This document shows, one piece after another, positions 1 through 9,914 of a DNA stretch of 41,559 bases. Where the stretch lies: positions 1-41,559 of the forward strand of contig SVGN01000022.1 of the NCBI GenBank assembly GCA_015056315.1. The letters are read 5' to 3'. The notes beneath the pieces were generated by a model. It had not been told where the DNA came from. It saw only the letters and a list, made by a program, of their open reading frames with translations, and searched no databases. This DNA comes from Clostridiales bacterium (lineage in GTDB: Bacteria; Bacillota; Clostridia; Christensenellales; Aristaeellaceae). A program made the translations under genes and the position numbers. Position 1 is the first letter of the stretch. Each line of letters opens with the position of its first letter.

Positions 1-3000
1 GTGCATCTTGTCATCAACCAGATGGTGCAGCTTAAGGAAGTACATGTAGCCGACGGTGACGGGGTTCTCGAAGGGCTCGCCGGTACGGCCGTCGTACAGG
101 ATGGTCTTGCCGCTGGGATCCTTGCCGGCCAGTTCAAGGCACTTGGCAATGTCGTCCATGGTAGCGCCGTCGAACACGGGGGTGGCAACATGCCAGCCAA
201 GGGTCTTGGCAGCCATGCCAAGGTGCACTTCCAGCACCTGACCGATATTCATACGGGAGGGAACGCCCAGAGGATTCAAAACGATCTGCAGAGGCGTGCC
301 ATCGGGCAGGAAGGGCATATCCTCTTCGCGCAGGATGCGGGATACAACGCCCTTGTTGCCGTGACGGCCGGCCATCTTGTCGCCCACGCTGATCTTGCGC
401 TTCTGGGCGATGTAGACGCGCACCATCATGTTCACGCCGGGAGAGAGTTCGTCCTTGTTTTCACGGGTGAAGATCTTGACGTCAACAACGATGCCGCCTT
501 CACCGTGGGGAACGCGCAGGGAGGTGTCGCGCACCTCGCGCGCCTTTTCGCCGAAGATGGCGCGCAGCAGGCGCTCTTCAGCGGTCAGGTCGGTTTCGCC
601 CTTGGGGGTCACCTTGCCGACCAGGATATCGCCCGCACGGACTTCAGCGCCGATGCGGATGATGCCGTCCTCGTCCAGATCCTTCACGGCGTCATCGCCG
701 ATGTTGGGAATATCGCGGGTGATCTCTTCCGGCCCCAGCTTGGTTTCGCGGGCTTCGGATTCGAACTCCTCGATGTGGATGGAGGTGTAGATGTCTTCCT
801 TGACCAGCTTCTCGCTGATGAGGACGGCGTCTTCGTAGTTGTAGCCTTCCCAGGTCATGAAGCCGATGAGCACGTTGCGGCCAAGGCCGATCTCACCGTT
901 CTCGGTGGAGGGGCCGTCGGCGAGCAGGTCGCCCTTTTCGATGCGCTGGCCTGCCTTGACGCGGGGGTGCTGGTTGATGCAGGTGCCCTGGTTGGAGCGG
1001 GCAAACTTGCTCAGCTTGTAGGTATGGGCTTCGCGGTTGTCGTCGCGGATAACGATCTCGTCACCGGCGACCTTTTCGACCACACCGCTCTCCTTGCTCA
1101 ACAGCACAACGCCGCTGTCGTGGGCAGCCTTGTACTCCATACCGGTACCGACGATGGGGGCCTCGGGCACCAGCAGCGGCACAGCCTGACGCTGCATGTT
1201 GGAGCCCATCAGTGCGCGGGTAGCGTCGTCGTTCTCCAGGAAGGGGATCATGGCGGTGGCAACAGACACGATCTGGCGGGGGCTCACGTCGATCAGGTCC
1301 ACGTTCTCGCGGGGCACCTGCACGAACTCGGCCTTGTCGCGAACGGTGATGTATTCGTTGGTAAAGGTGCCGTCGGCCTCCAGGGGCTCCTTGGCCTGAG
1401 CCACAACGAAGAAGTCCTCTTCGTCGGCGGTCAGGTACACGATCTGGTCGGTCACCTTATGGGTCTTGGGGTCGATCACACGGTAGGGGGCCTCGATGAA
1501 GCCGTACTCGTTGATGCGGGCGTAGGTAGCCAGAGAACCGATCAGACCGATGTTGGGGCCTTCAGGGGTCTCAATGGGGCAGATGCGGGCGTAGTGGCTG
1601 TAGTGAACGTCGCGGACCTCGAAGGAGGCACGGTCGCGGTTCAGACCGCCGGGGCCCAGAGCAGACAGACGGCGCTTGTGGGTCAGCTCGGCCAGGGGGT
1701 TGGGCTGGTCCATGAACTGGGACAGCTGAGAGGAGCCGAAGAACTCCTTGATGGCAGCGCTGACGGGCCGGATGTTGATCAGCTCGCCGGGCTTTACATC
1801 GTCTGCATCCTGGATGGCCATGCGCTCGCGCACAACGCGCTCCAGGCGGCTCAGGCCGATGCGGATCTGGTTCTGCAGCAGCTCGCCCACAGAGCGCAGG
1901 CGGCGGTTGCCCAGATGGTCGATATCATCGGTGAAACCGATGCCGTAGGGCAGGCCCAGCAGATAGCTGACGGAGGCTACGATGTCCTCGCAGATGATGT
2001 GCTTGGGCATCAGGTCGTGGAGGCGGGCCTTGACCATGTCGCGGAGCTCTTCTTCGCCGTTGGCGGCAGCAAGGATCTCCTTGAGCACGGGGTAGAGCAC
2101 CTGCTCCTGCACACCGGCCTCCTTGGGGTCGAAGGGCAGGTAGCAGGCAGCATCCACAAAGTGGTTGCCCACTACCTTGTGGTTCTTGCCTTCCACCTCA
2201 ACGTAAACGGCGTTGATACCGGCGTTCTGGATGTTGCGGGCAACGTCCTTCTCGATCACATCGCCGGCCTTGACCATCACTTCGCCGGTCTCGGGGTTTA
2301 CGATATCCTCACCGGCTACCCGATCCTGGATGCGGGTGGCCAGAGAGAGCTTTTTGTTGAACTTATAGCGGCCAACACGCATCAGGTCGTAACGCTTGGC
2401 ATCGAAGAACAGGGAGTTGAACAGATTGGTAGCGCTCTCCTTCGTGGGGGGCTCGCCGGGCTTCTGCTTCTTGTAGATCTCGATGAGACCTTCATCCTTG
2501 CTCTTGGCGTTATCGCCCTTCTGGATGGTGGCCATGAGGCGCTCATCCTCGCCCAGCAGATCGATGATCTGGGCATCGGTGCCGTAGCCCAGTGCGCGCA
2601 GGATCAGCGTGATGGGCAGCTTGCGGGCACGATCGATACGGACGTAGAGCACGTTGTTGGAATCGGTTTCGTACTCCAGCCACGCACCGCGATTGGGGAT
2701 CACGGTGGCGGAATAGAGGTGCTTACCGGCCTTGTCGATCTGGTCGCCGTAATAGACGCCGGGAGAACGGACCAGCTGGCTGACGATGACGCGCTCCGCA
2801 CCATTGATGATAAAGGTACCGTGCTCGGTCATGAGGGGGAAATCGCCCATAAAGACGTCAGATTCCTTGATCTCGCCCGTTTCGCGGTTCTTGAGGCGTA
2901 CGAACACCTTAAGCGGCGCGGCATAGGTCATGTCGCGTTCCTTGCAGCGCTCTACGCTGTTCTTGGGCTCCTCCAGGGAGTAGTCCACGAACTCCAGCGA

Positions 3001-3183
3001 AAGGTTCTCCGTGTAGTCCACGATCGGCGACACGTCGTCCAGCACTTCGCGGAGATCGGTCTCCAAAAAGCGCTGGTATGAGTTCTTCTGCACCTCGATG
3101 AGATCGGGCATATCCAGGATCTCATCGATATGAGAAAAGCTCTGGCGCGTTCTATGTTTACCCATTTGAACTGCATGCACCAT
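1..3183 (-). CDS. rpoB: RNA polymerase beta subunit RpoB (C-terminus outside window)
   Basis: This is the catalytic beta subunit of DNA-dependent RNA polymerase. The minus-strand translation begins [16 protein letters not shown] and continues through recognisable RpoB blocks. The rifampicin-binding region is visible ([12 protein letters not shown], then [12 protein letters not shown]) and carries the residues of sensitive enzymes at the classical Asp, His and Ser positions, so rifampicin sensitivity is expected. About 1061 residues are present. The frame runs off the window edge at VDDKMH, shortly before the conserved GGKAQFGGQRFG block, so roughly the last 100-plus residues are missing. ATG at 3183 is favoured because AAGGGG lies 11 bases upstream; ATG at 3192 and at 3165 are in-frame alternatives, and an in-frame TAA sits at 3199-3201. 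The gene has its own promoter and a leader of about 160 bases. Very long open frames on the opposite strand are codon-bias shadows. Confidence 0.98.
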   Translation of the reverse strand, partial: MVHAVQMGKHRTRQSFSHIDEILDMPDLIEVQKNSYQRFLETDLREVLDDVSPIVDYTENLSLEFVDYSLEEPKNSVERCKERDMTYAAPLKVFVRLKNRETGEIKESDVFMGDFPLMTEHGTFIINGAERVIVSQLVRSPGVYYGDQIDKAGKHLYSATVIPNRGAWLEYETDSNNVLYVRIDRARKLPITLILRALGYGTDAQIIDLLGEDERLMATIQKGDNAKSKDEGLIEIYKKQKPGEPPTKESATNLFNSLFFDAKRYDLMRVGRYKFNKKLSLATRIQDRVAGEDIVNPETGEVMVKAGDVIEKDVARNIQNAGINAVYVEVEGKNHKVVGNHFVDAACYLPFDPKEAGVQEQVLYPVLKEILAAANGEEELRDMVKARLHDLMPKHIICEDIVASVSYLLGLPYGIGFTDDIDHLGNRRLRSVGELLQNQIRIGLSRLERVVRERMAIQDADDVKPGELINIRPVSAAIKEFFGSSQLSQFMDQPNPLAELTHKRRLSALGPGGLNRDRASFEVRDVHYSHYARICPIETPEGPNIGLIGSLATYARINEYGFIEAPYRVIDPKTHKVTDQIVYLTADEEDFFVVAQAKEPLEADGTFTNEYITVRDKAEFVQVPRENVDLIDVSPRQIVSVATAMIPFLENDDATRALMGSNMQRQAVPLLVPEAPIVGTGMEYKAAHDSGVVLLSKESGVVEKVAGDEIVIRDDNREAHTYKLSKFARSNQGTCINQHPRVKAGQRIEKGDLLADGPSTENGEIGLGRNVLIGFMTWEGYNYEDAVLISEKLVKEDIYTSIHIEEFESEARETKLGPEEITRDIPNIGDDAVKDLDEDGIIRIGAEVRAGDILVGKVTPKGETDLTAEERLLRAIFGEKAREVRDTSLRVPHGEGGIVVDVKIFTRENKDELSPGVNMMVRVYIAQKRKISVGDKMAGRHGNKGVVSRILREEDMPFLPDGTPLQIVLNPLGVPSRMNIGQVLEVHLGMAAKTLGWHVATPVFDGATMDDIAKCLELAGKDPSGKTILYDGRTGEPFENPVTVGYMYFLKLHHLVDDKMH

Positions 3184-3346
3184 AAATGCCATCACCCCTT
3201 ATGTTCCTCGCACACTACCGAAACGACATATTCTCTGCTCGAGGCAGGCAGCAGGAATTTCCTGTTGCAATTTCGGCCGAAGGATTGTACAATACCCTCA
3301 GCGCATCGGCATAGATAGGTCAGTTTAGATACTGATGCAATTCTAT

Positions 3347-3375
3347 ATTATAGCGCCTGTATATACTTCTGTCAA
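3347..3375 (-). promoter_or_regulatory. rpoB promoter, perfect sigma-A consensus
   Basis: On the minus strand TTGACA (3370-3375) and TATAAT (3347-3352) are separated by exactly 17 bases. This is a perfect match to the housekeeping consensus, as expected for an RNA polymerase gene transcribed separately from rplJL. The untranslated leader down to the start near 3183 contains an odd palindrome, CAGGAA-A-TTCCTG on the minus strand (3252-3264), whose role is unknown. Confidence 0.85.
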
Positions 3376-3455
3376 TACTTCAATGAGGAAACAAAGGGGT
3401 TTTTCCCAAAAAAGTTTTTTCTTTGTACTGGCAGTGCCCAGGAGGGTCTTTTTTC

Positions 3456-3896
3456 ATGATCAAATTCGGTCAGGTAACCGCATACGACCAGAAAACCGGC
3501 ATAGCCACCATCAAATACATCCGCCCGGATGCCTGCGAAAAATGCGGCGGCTGCCAGCATATGAGCCAGGAGAGCACCATCACCCTCAAGGGCGATTGCA
3601 AAGAGGGCGATTGGGTGCTGGTGGAGCTGCCGGATCACCGCTTTCTCGGCGCCACGGCCATCGCTTATGTTATTCCTCTGGTGCTGTTTCTGGCGGGGCT
3701 GCTGCTGGGCAATGCCCTCTCCGGCGGCAACGAGCTGTGGGCCCTGCTTGGCTGCGTGATAGGTCTCGGGCTGGGCGTGGCCGCCGTATGGGGCTGCGAC
3801 CGCTTCATCAAGGGCCGCCCGGAGTGGACGCCCCGCATCGCCCAGGTGTACGACCAAAAGCCCGATACCGGCGTTCTGGGCTGCGGGCAGGAATAA
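3456..3896 (+). CDS. RseC/MucC-family membrane protein
   Basis: A 146-residue protein of the RseC/MucC (SoxR-reducing system) family. The N-terminal soluble part carries a compact cysteine motif CEKCGGC (Cys27, Cys30, Cys33), followed by a beta-rich segment and two predicted membrane helices (about residues 62-85 and 92-115). In proteobacteria relatives modulate the sigma-E anti-sigma factor or help Rnf complexes keep SoxR reduced; in Clostridia the role is not settled. No Rnf or sigma-E genes adjoin it here. The start is fixed by AGGAGGG nine bases upstream. It diverges from rpoB and precedes a terminator, so it is probably monocistronic. I saw no clear promoter in front of it. Confidence 0.85.
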   Translation: MIKFGQVTAYDQKTGIATIKYIRPDACEKCGGCQHMSQESTITLKGDCKEGDWVLVELPDHRFLGATAIAYVIPLVLFLAGLLLGNALSGGNELWALLGCVIGLGLGVAAVWGCDRFIKGRPEWTPRIAQVYDQKPDTGVLGCGQE

Positions 3897-3958
3897 GCCA
3901 AACTCCGAACATTCTTCGTTTATATAACCCCATTCGAGGAGATCGATACAGCACTGCG

Positions 3959-3987
3959 GCAGGCACCTTCCGGGGCCTGCTTTTTTT
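3959..3987 (+). terminator. Rho-independent terminator after rseC-like gene
   Basis: GCAGGC (3959-3964) pairs with GCCTGC (3975-3980) and is followed directly by seven T residues. It separates the RseC-like gene from RNase J. Confidence 0.8.
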
Positions 3988-4022
3988 GAACAAATTTCGG
4001 CAAAAAACCACCAAATCGCCCC

Positions 4023-4051
4023 TGTTCAAAATGCTTTATTTGTGCTATACT
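4023..4051 (+). promoter_or_regulatory. Putative RNase J promoter with extended -10
   Basis: TATACT (4046-4051) is preceded by TG one base upstream (extended -10), with a weak -35 TGTTCA 17 bases further up. It would give a leader of about 150 bases ahead of RNase J. Confidence 0.6.
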
Positions 4052-4113
4052 ATAGAGCGTTAGATGGGAACGTTTACCTGCTCCATCGACAAATCCATTC
4101 CTCAAAACGCATT

Positions 4114-4143
4114 GCATGCCGACGAATCGCATCGTTTGCATGC
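4114..4143 (+). promoter_or_regulatory. Leader stem-loop upstream of RNase J
   Basis: Two GCATGC hexamers (4114-4119 and 4138-4143) can pair, together with ACGA/TCGT inside them, forming a hairpin with a two-base internal loop. A third GCATGC occurs at 4175-4180 and a run of six T residues at 4158-4163. This fills most of the gene-free stretch 3988-4206. It could be a processing site, an autoregulatory structure or a coincidence of a self-complementary hexamer. Confidence 0.35.
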
Positions 4144-4206
4144 TAAGATTGTATATCTTTTTTCTATTTGATTCGCATGCGCACAGGCGCTTAGAAGGAG
4201 GCCCAC

Positions 4207-5871
4207 ATGGCAACTACCGAACAGAGACTCAAGATCATCCCCCTGGGCGGCGTGGACGAGTTCGGCAAAAACATTACCGTCGTTGAATACGGCGAGGATA
4301 TTCTCGTTGTGGACTGCGGCTCTATTTTTCCCAAGGAGGATATGCTGGGCGTAGACCTGGTGATCCCCGATGTTACGTACCTGATCAAAAACCGCAGCCG
4401 CATCCGCGGTATGCTGCTGACCCACGGCCACGAGGATCACATCGGCGCAACGCCCTATGTGCTCCGGCAGGTGCCCATGCCCCTTTACGGCACCAAGCTG
4501 ACCCTGGCTCTGGTGGATCTGAAGCTGAAGGAGCACCGGGTAGCGGGCATCCCCCTCAATGTGATCAAGCCCCGCGACGAGCTGGATCTGGGCTGCTTCC
4601 ATGTAAAGTTCATCCATGTGAACCACTCCATCGCCGGTGCGGTGGCCATTGCCATCACCTGCCCGGCGGGCACCATCGTCTTCAGCGGCGACTTCAAGAT
4701 CGACTTCACCCCCATCGACGGTGAGGTGGCCGACCTTGCCAGCTTTGCCATGCTGGGCAACGACGGTGTGCTGGCCTTCCTGTGCGAGAGCACCAACGTG
4801 GAGCGCAAGGGCCATACCATGTCCGAGACCAAGATCGGGCAGACCTTTATCGATATGTTCCAGCAGGCCAAGGGCCGCGTGATCGTGGCCATGTTCGCCT
4901 CCAACATACACCGTGTGCAGATGGTGGTGGATTCGGCCCAGATGTTCGGGCGCAAGGTCTGCTTCGTGGGCCGCAGCATGGTGAACGTTACCCGTGTTGC
5001 CATGTCGATCGGCGAGTTGAAGATCCCCGAAGAAAACATCATCGACGTAGACGATATCGACAGCTACCCCGACGAGTCCGTGCTGGTGGTGACCACCGGC
5101 AGCCAGGGCGAGGCCATGGCCGGTCTTACCCGTATGGCCTACGGCGAGCACCGCAAGCTGCAGATCCGCCCCACGGATATGGTCATCATCTCTGCACACC
5201 CCATCCCCGGCAACGAGAAGCCGGTGGCCCGCGTCATCAACCAGCTGTACCGCTGCGGCGCAAACGTGATGTACGGCCAGCTGGGCGAGGTGCATGTTTC
5301 CGGCCACGCCTGCGAGGAAGAGATCAAGCTGCTGCACGTATTGTGCAAACCCCGCTACTTCCTGCCCATCCACGGCGAATACGCCAAGCTGTGGCAGCAT
5401 GCCGAGCTGGCTGAGTCTCTGGGTACCCCCAGCCAGAACATCATTATTCCCGAGATCGGCCAGGTGATCGAGATGAGCGAAGACTTCCTCGACATCACCG
5501 GTACGGTGCCCACCGGCGGCGTGCTGGTGGATGGTCTGGGCATCGGCGATGTGGGTAACGTTGTGCTCCGCGACAGAAAGCACCTGAGCCAGGATGGTCT
5601 GATCATCGTGGTCATGGCCATCGACCGGGACAGCGGTACTTTGGTCTCCGGCCCCGACCTGATCAGTCGCGGTTTCGTGTATGTGCGTGAAAACGAGGAC
5701 ATCATCGAGAACAGCCGCGAGCTGGCCCGCAGCATCATTGCCAGCTATGGCCGCATCGACGGCAGCGAGTGGCAGAACATGAAGAACCGCATCAAGGATG
5801 AGCTGCACCGCTACATTTTCGACCAGATCAAGAGAAATCCCATGATCCTGCCGATTATTATGGAGATCTAA
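4207..5871 (+). CDS. rnj: Ribonuclease J
   Basis: A 554-residue RNase J, the 5'-to-3' exonuclease and endonuclease of mRNA decay and rRNA maturation in Gram-positive bacteria; the length equals B. subtilis RNase J1. The metallo-beta-lactamase motif HGHEDH (His73, His75, Asp77, His78) is intact. The segments around HVNHSIAG and GDFKID supply further metal ligands. The beta-CASP insertion follows, and the conserved ISAHPIPGNE and VSGHACEEE stretches mark the end of the nuclease core before the C-terminal domain. With all metal ligands present this resembles the catalytically active J1 type rather than the degenerate J2 type. AAGGAGG lies six bases before ATG. It is a single-gene unit between terminators. 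Confidence 0.97.
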   Translation: MATTEQRLKIIPLGGVDEFGKNITVVEYGEDILVVDCGSIFPKEDMLGVDLVIPDVTYLIKNRSRIRGMLLTHGHEDHIGATPYVLRQVPMPLYGTKLTLALVDLKLKEHRVAGIPLNVIKPRDELDLGCFHVKFIHVNHSIAGAVAIAITCPAGTIVFSGDFKIDFTPIDGEVADLASFAMLGNDGVLAFLCESTNVERKGHTMSETKIGQTFIDMFQQAKGRVIVAMFASNIHRVQMVVDSAQMFGRKVCFVGRSMVNVTRVAMSIGELKIPEENIIDVDDIDSYPDESVLVVTTGSQGEAMAGLTRMAYGEHRKLQIRPTDMVIISAHPIPGNEKPVARVINQLYRCGANVMYGQLGEVHVSGHACEEEIKLLHVLCKPRYFLPIHGEYAKLWQHAELAESLGTPSQNIIIPEIGQVIEMSEDFLDITGTVPTGGVLVDGLGIGDVGNVVLRDRKHLSQDGLIIVVMAIDRDSGTLVSGPDLISRGFVYVRENEDIIENSRELARSIIASYGRIDGSEWQNMKNRIKDELHRYIFDQIKRNPMILPIIMEI

Positions 5872-5882
5872 CGGAATATGCT

Positions 5883-5916
5883 AAAACCCGCCCCGGCGAT
5901 GCCGGGGCGGGTTTTT
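5883..5916. terminator. Bidirectional terminator between rnj and pepV
   Basis: AAAACCCGCCCCGGC pairs perfectly with GCCGGGGCGGGTTTT around a GAT loop. The A run on the left and T run on the right make it usable for both converging transcripts. Confidence 0.9.
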
Positions 5917-5978
5917 CATAGTTGGTCAAGTGCCGGTTTCGGCAATAGGAGCCGGGTGCGGGAGCCCTCTCCCCCACC

Positions 5979-7349
5979 TTATTCCCCCGCCAGCAGCTCT
6001 ATGGCGCGGGCGAAGATGCGCACGTTCTGCATCAACCCATCGATGCTGGCATACTCGCCAGCCTGATGGGCCAGCTCCTCATCCTCAGGGAAGGCACTGC
6101 CGAAGGCCACGCCTTCCTCCAGGCAGCGGGCGTAGGTACCGCCGCCGGTGGCTACGCACTCCCGGGGACGGCCCGTCACCTCGTGGTAGGCATCCAGCAG
6201 GGCGGTCACCAGCTCGCTGCCGGGGGCCACATGGTGGGGATCCTTCTGCTCATCCAGCGTGATGTGGATATCCTTGCCCAGCGAAGCGACGATGGCTGCC
6301 AGCAGGGCCTCCCACTTGCACAGGATGGGGTAGCGGATATCCAGCGTGGCATAGAGGCCGCTTTCCGGCCCATAGCGCAGGATGCCCAGATTACAGGTCA
6401 GGCTGCCGCTGGTCTCATCGCTGCAGCGGATGCCCAGACCACAGCCGTCGTATTCCATGCCCACCACATCTGCCAGGGTGCGCAGAACGCCCTTCACGCC
6501 CAGCGCCCGCAGCATGATCAGCAGCTGGCCCAGGGCGTTCTTGGCGGCCTCCGGGTAGGCGGCATGGCCGGGGATGCCGGTGGAGATGAGCTTGATGGTG
6601 TTTTCGCCCATGTATTCAGCTTCCACCTGCACCAGCATATCCTCTGCCAGCCGGTTGATGCGTTCGCATTCCGCTTCGTTGCCGCCGATCAGCGCGGTGG
6701 CGATGCCGGGGATCACGTTGCAACGCTCGCCCACGTTGATCTCCTTCACCTCCAGCCCCTCAGCGCAATAAGGCGCACGGAGGCTCAGGTGCAGCATACC
6801 CTTCTCGGTATTGATCACCGGGAAGCTGGCATCGGGGCTGAAGCCGGTCTTGGGCATATCGCAATGCTCGCAGTAGTAGCGCATATCCTCCCAGCCGCTT
6901 TCCTCATCGCAGCCCAGGATCAGGCGCACCTCCCGCCGAAGGGGGATGCCCGCCTCCTTGATGGCCTTCATGGCAAAGAGAGCAGCCAATGCGGGGCCTT
7001 TGTCGTCGGAGGTGCCGCGACCGAAGATACGGTCGCCCACCTGGGTGGGCTCAAAGGGCGGGGTCTGCCAACCGTCACCGGCGGGCACCACATCCAGATG
7101 GGCAAGGATGCCCAGCGGCTCCACACCGATGGGGCCCATGCGCAGATCGCCTGCATATTCATCGATGTTGCGGGCGGCGAAGCCCATCTTCTCGCCATCC
7201 TCCAGCGCCATGTGCAGCATGCGCTTCACCTCCGCGCCAAAGGGGGCGCCGGGCAGGGCATCCGCCTTTACGCTGGGCACAGCGATCCACCGGTTCAGTG
7301 CATCCACCAGTTCATCCCGCATGGTGTCGATGATGGTATTGATATCCAT
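5979..7349 (-). CDS. pepV: M20 family dipeptidase (PepV-like)
   Basis: A 456-residue zinc dipeptidase of peptidase family M20A, close to PepV (Xaa-His dipeptidase/carnosinase type). It hydrolyses dipeptides in the cytoplasm. Metal and catalytic signatures are in place: HLDVVPAG (His84, Asp86), RGTSDDKGP (bridging Asp near 116) and CDEESGW (Glu149 catalytic, Glu150 metal ligand), and a late GGGTYAR segment near the C-terminus. The internal lid/dimerisation domain lies between about residues 185 and 330. GGAGGG stands seven bases before the ATG. It is the last gene of a five-gene minus-strand operon, 13 bases after the aminotransferase. No signal peptide. Confidence 0.92.
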   Translation of the reverse strand: MDINTIIDTMRDELVDALNRWIAVPSVKADALPGAPFGAEVKRMLHMALEDGEKMGFAARNIDEYAGDLRMGPIGVEPLGILAHLDVVPAGDGWQTPPFEPTQVGDRIFGRGTSDDKGPALAALFAMKAIKEAGIPLRREVRLILGCDEESGWEDMRYYCEHCDMPKTGFSPDASFPVINTEKGMLHLSLRAPYCAEGLEVKEINVGERCNVIPGIATALIGGNEAECERINRLAEDMLVQVEAEYMGENTIKLISTGIPGHAAYPEAAKNALGQLLIMLRALGVKGVLRTLADVVGMEYDGCGLGIRCSDETSGSLTCNLGILRYGPESGLYATLDIRYPILCKWEALLAAIVASLGKDIHITLDEQKDPHHVAPGSELVTALLDAYHEVTGRPRECVATGGGTYARCLEEGVAFGSAFPEDEELAHQAGEYASIDGLMQNVRIFARAIELLAGE

Positions 7350-7362
7350 AATTTACCCTCCG

Positions 7363-8544
7363 TTATGCTTTGATGGCTGCCTCCAGCCGTTTGACCGCTT
7401 CCAGCGTCTGGCTGTGGGGGCATGCCAGGTTGATGCGCAGGAAGCCTGCGCCGGTCTCCTGACCAAAGAAGGTACCTTCGGTAAAGAACACGCCGTGTTC
7501 GTTGGTGCGCTTGACCAGTTCCTCCGGCGTAAAGCCGTAGGCCCGCAGATCGATCCATGCCAGATAGGTGGCCTCCAGCGGCGTGAGCACCGCCTCGGGC
7601 AGCCTTTCGGCCAGCTCGCTTTTCAGAAGCGCGAAGGCCTCCCGCAGATAGGCCAGCAGCCCATCCAGCCAGCGGTCGCCATAGCGGTGTGCCGCCTCCG
7701 AGGCCACCATGGCAAACACATTGCCCTGGGTAACGCCTGCTGCGCTCAGCTGCTTTTTCATGGCAGCCAGCAGCTCCGGGTTGCGGCACAGCAGCGCCGC
7801 CTGCTGCAGCCCTGCCAGATTGAAGGTCTTGCTGCCGCTGGTCAGGGCGGCTACCCGGTCGTTCTCCCCTGCCGCCACCGACAGGATGGAGGTAAAGGGG
7901 ATCTCGCCCAGTGCAAAATCCATGTGGATCTCATCGGAGACCAGCGCGCAGCCGTAGCGGCTCAGCAGCTGCCACAGCGCCTCCAGCTCCTCCCGGCTCC
8001 ACACACGGCCCACCGGGTTGTGGGGGTTGCACAGCAGCATCAGCTTTGCGCCGTTCTTCAGCGCCTGCTCCACGGCTGCCAGATCCATGGTATAGCGGCC
8101 CCGGGCATCCCTTTGGAGGGGGCATTCCATGAGCCGGCGGTCGTTATCCCGCACGCTGCTGTAGAAGGGGCCGTATACCGGCGGCTGCACGATCACACCA
8201 TCGCAGGGCTGGGTAAGGGTGCGCACAGCGGTCTTGAGGCCGGTGATGACGCAGGGCAGCATGGCATGGTCCTCTGCCTTCAGCACAAGGCCGTGGCGGC
8301 GCGCCAGAAAGCCCAGCAGTGCATCGGCACACTGCTGCTCATAATCGGTATAGCCGAAGACCGGGTGCTCCGCGCGCTTGCGGATGGCTTCCATCACCTC
8401 GTCCGGGCAGGGGATGTCCATATCCGCCACCCACATGGGCAGCACATCGCTGCCCACACGCCGTGCGATGCCATCCCACTTCTCGCAGGCGGTGCCCCGG
8501 CGCTCGATACCCCGATCAAAGAAGGCTTTATCATACGTTCTCAT
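7363..8544 (-). CDS. patB: MalY/PatB-type PLP aminotransferase (C-S lyase)
   Basis: A 393-residue fold-type I PLP enzyme of the MalY/PatB subgroup. Members cleave cystathionine or cysteine (beta C-S lyase) and some act as aminotransferases; substrate is not decided by sequence. Markers are LPMWVADMD near residue 40, CNPHNPVGR near 172-180, SDEIHMDF near 203-210, and the Schiff-base lysine in SGSKTFNLAG (Lys239). The start is ATG at 8544, six bases after AGGAGG; an upstream in-frame extension would lie inside the preceding gene. It overlaps the end of the methyltransferase gene by 14 bases, with its ribosome binding site inside that gene, implying translational coupling. Confidence 0.9.
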   Translation of the reverse strand: MRTYDKAFFDRGIERRGTACEKWDGIARRVGSDVLPMWVADMDIPCPDEVMEAIRKRAEHPVFGYTDYEQQCADALLGFLARRHGLVLKAEDHAMLPCVITGLKTAVRTLTQPCDGVIVQPPVYGPFYSSVRDNDRRLMECPLQRDARGRYTMDLAAVEQALKNGAKLMLLCNPHNPVGRVWSREELEALWQLLSRYGCALVSDEIHMDFALGEIPFTSILSVAAGENDRVAALTSGSKTFNLAGLQQAALLCRNPELLAAMKKQLSAAGVTQGNVFAMVASEAAHRYGDRWLDGLLAYLREAFALLKSELAERLPEAVLTPLEATYLAWIDLRAYGFTPEELVKRTNEHGVFFTEGTFFGQETGAGFLRINLACPHSQTLEAVKRLEAAIKA

Positions 8545-9157
8545 GTTTTTCCTCCTGAGGGAGCGGCTCCTCGCAGCAGATGATCCAGTATCCGGCTTCT
8601 TTTTCCACCACCTCTGCCCGCCCGTAGAGGGTGCGCAGGTAGGTAAGGGCAGAGGGCGCGCCCTGCTGCTTGCGGATGACCAGCCACAGCTGCCCGCCCG
8701 GCGCAAGGCAGCGGGCAGCATCGGCAAACATCTTGTAGATGACCGCTTTGCCCGCACGGATGGGCGGGTTCTGCAAAATAAGGTCGTAGGTATTGCCCAG
8801 CACCTTTTCGTAACCGTCGGAGGGGATCACGGCGGCGGCCACGCCGTTCTTTTGAGCGTTGGTCATGCTGAGGCCGCAGGCGCGCTCGTTCACATCCGCC
8901 ATGGTGATGCGGGTACCCTTCCAGTGTCTGCCCACCGTAACGCCGATCACACCATAGCCGCAGCCCATATCCAGCACTGCGCCGGATAGCTCCTGCGGCA
9001 GGGCGCAGAGCAGCACATCGGTGCCCTTATCGATCTCCGTGCGCGAAAATACCCCGCTGTCGGTCTCGAAGCGGAGTTCCTCGCCCCGGTAGCGGTAGGT
9101 GACCAGAGCGGGCTTATGCTTGCTTTCCGGTTGTGCGGTATAATAATGATCAGCCAT
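8531..9157 (-). CDS. RsmC-type class I SAM methyltransferase
   Basis: A 208-residue SAM-dependent methyltransferase resembling the C-terminal domain of RsmC (16S rRNA G1207 N2-methyltransferase). The SAM-binding motif DMGCGYGVIG is at 63-72 and the catalytic NPPI motif of N-methyltransferases at 130-133, followed by RAGK as in the RsmC/RlmG group. The early segment FETDSGVFSRTEIDKGTD is also typical of small-subunit rRNA guanine methyltransferases in Firmicutes. It overlaps the upstream pseudouridine synthase gene by eight bases and the downstream aminotransferase by 14. A ribosome-modification role fits the adjoining RsuA-type gene. Confidence 0.88.
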   Translation of the reverse strand: MADHYYTAQPESKHKPALVTYRYRGEELRFETDSGVFSRTEIDKGTDVLLCALPQELSGAVLDMGCGYGVIGVTVGRHWKGTRITMADVNERACGLSMTNAQKNGVAAAVIPSDGYEKVLGNTYDLILQNPPIRAGKAVIYKMFADAARCLAPGGQLWLVIRKQQGAPSALTYLRTLYGRAEVVEKEAGYWIICCEEPLPQEEKHENV

Positions 9158-9911
9158 CGTTCATCTCTCCCCTGTGCGGGCTTTCTTCCCGGATGCGCAC
9201 GGCAGCGCTTTGCCGCAGCGCCTCCACCTCCGCCACCGTCAATGCACGGTACTGGCCCTCGGGCAGCTCCTGAGGCAGATTCAGGGGGCCGAAGGTGGCT
9301 CTGTGCAGGGCGGTCACCTCGTGGCCTGTGGCGGCAAACATACGCTTTACCTGATGGAACTTGCCTTCCCGCACCTCCACCAGCCCCACGCTTTCTTCCT
9401 GCCCGGCAGAAAGGATAGTGAGCCTGGCGGGCTTGGCTATAAAATCGGAAAGCTGCAGACCGTCGGCAAAGGCCTGTACATCCGCCTCGGTCAGGAGGCC
9501 GGTAACGGTGGCACGGTACTGTTTCCACACATGGCGGTTGGGGCTGAGCAGGAAATGGGCCAGCTCGCCATCGTTGGTCATCAGCAACAAGCCGGTGGTA
9601 TCCTTATCCAGCCGCCCCACCGGCAGCACCTTGCGTTTTCTCAGGTTTTCGGGCACCAGATCCATCACGGTGCGGGCCCGGCTGTCCCGGGCGGCGGTAA
9701 GCACACCGGCGGGCTTGTGGAGCATATAGTACTGCTTGCTGCTGTCGCCGATGGGCTGGCCCGCCAGCAGCACCTGCGAGGCTTCCGTTACCTGCGTCTC
9801 CGGGCGGAGGGCCACCTGCCCGTCCACCCGTACGGCACCGGAGCGGATCAGCTTGCCCGCCTCGCTGCGGGATCTTTCCCCACTGAGGGAAAGGTACTTA
9901 TCGAGTCTCAT
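9150..9911 (-). CDS. rsuA: RsuA-family pseudouridine synthase
   Basis: A 253-residue pseudouridine synthase of the RsuA/RluB/RluE/RluF group, probably modifying 16S rRNA at or near U516. The N-terminal S4 RNA-binding domain spans residues 1-50 (MRLDKYLSLSG, then LIRSGAVRVDG). The catalytic motif GRLDKDTTGLLL contains nucleophile Asp102. The C-terminal GKFHQVKRMF signature is present near residue 195. The gene follows the membrane-protein gene by three bases and overlaps the methyltransferase gene by eight. The exact target base (U516 versus a 23S position) cannot be read from sequence. Confidence 0.92.
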   Translation of the reverse strand: MRLDKYLSLSGERSRSEAGKLIRSGAVRVDGQVALRPETQVTEASQVLLAGQPIGDSSKQYYMLHKPAGVLTAARDSRARTVMDLVPENLRKRKVLPVGRLDKDTTGLLLMTNDGELAHFLLSPNRHVWKQYRATVTGLLTEADVQAFADGLQLSDFIAKPARLTILSAGQEESVGLVEVREGKFHQVKRMFAATGHEVTALHRATFGPLNLPQELPEGQYRALTVAEVEALRQSAAVRIREESPHRGEMNDG

Positions 9912-9914
9912 GGT

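Noticed and set aside
1-3081. Thousand-codon open frame on the plus strand
   Set aside because: It is exactly antisense and in register with rpoB. Its valine/glycine/histidine-rich translation has no domain pattern, and high-GC codon bias explains it.
3872-4029. Extended frames between the RseC-like gene and RNase J
   Set aside because: The stretch holds a terminator and a promoter; the frames lack starts with binding sites.
4102-5808. Long minus-strand frame opposite RNase J
   Set aside because: In-register shadow of a certain gene; it lacks a ribosome binding site and recognisable motifs.
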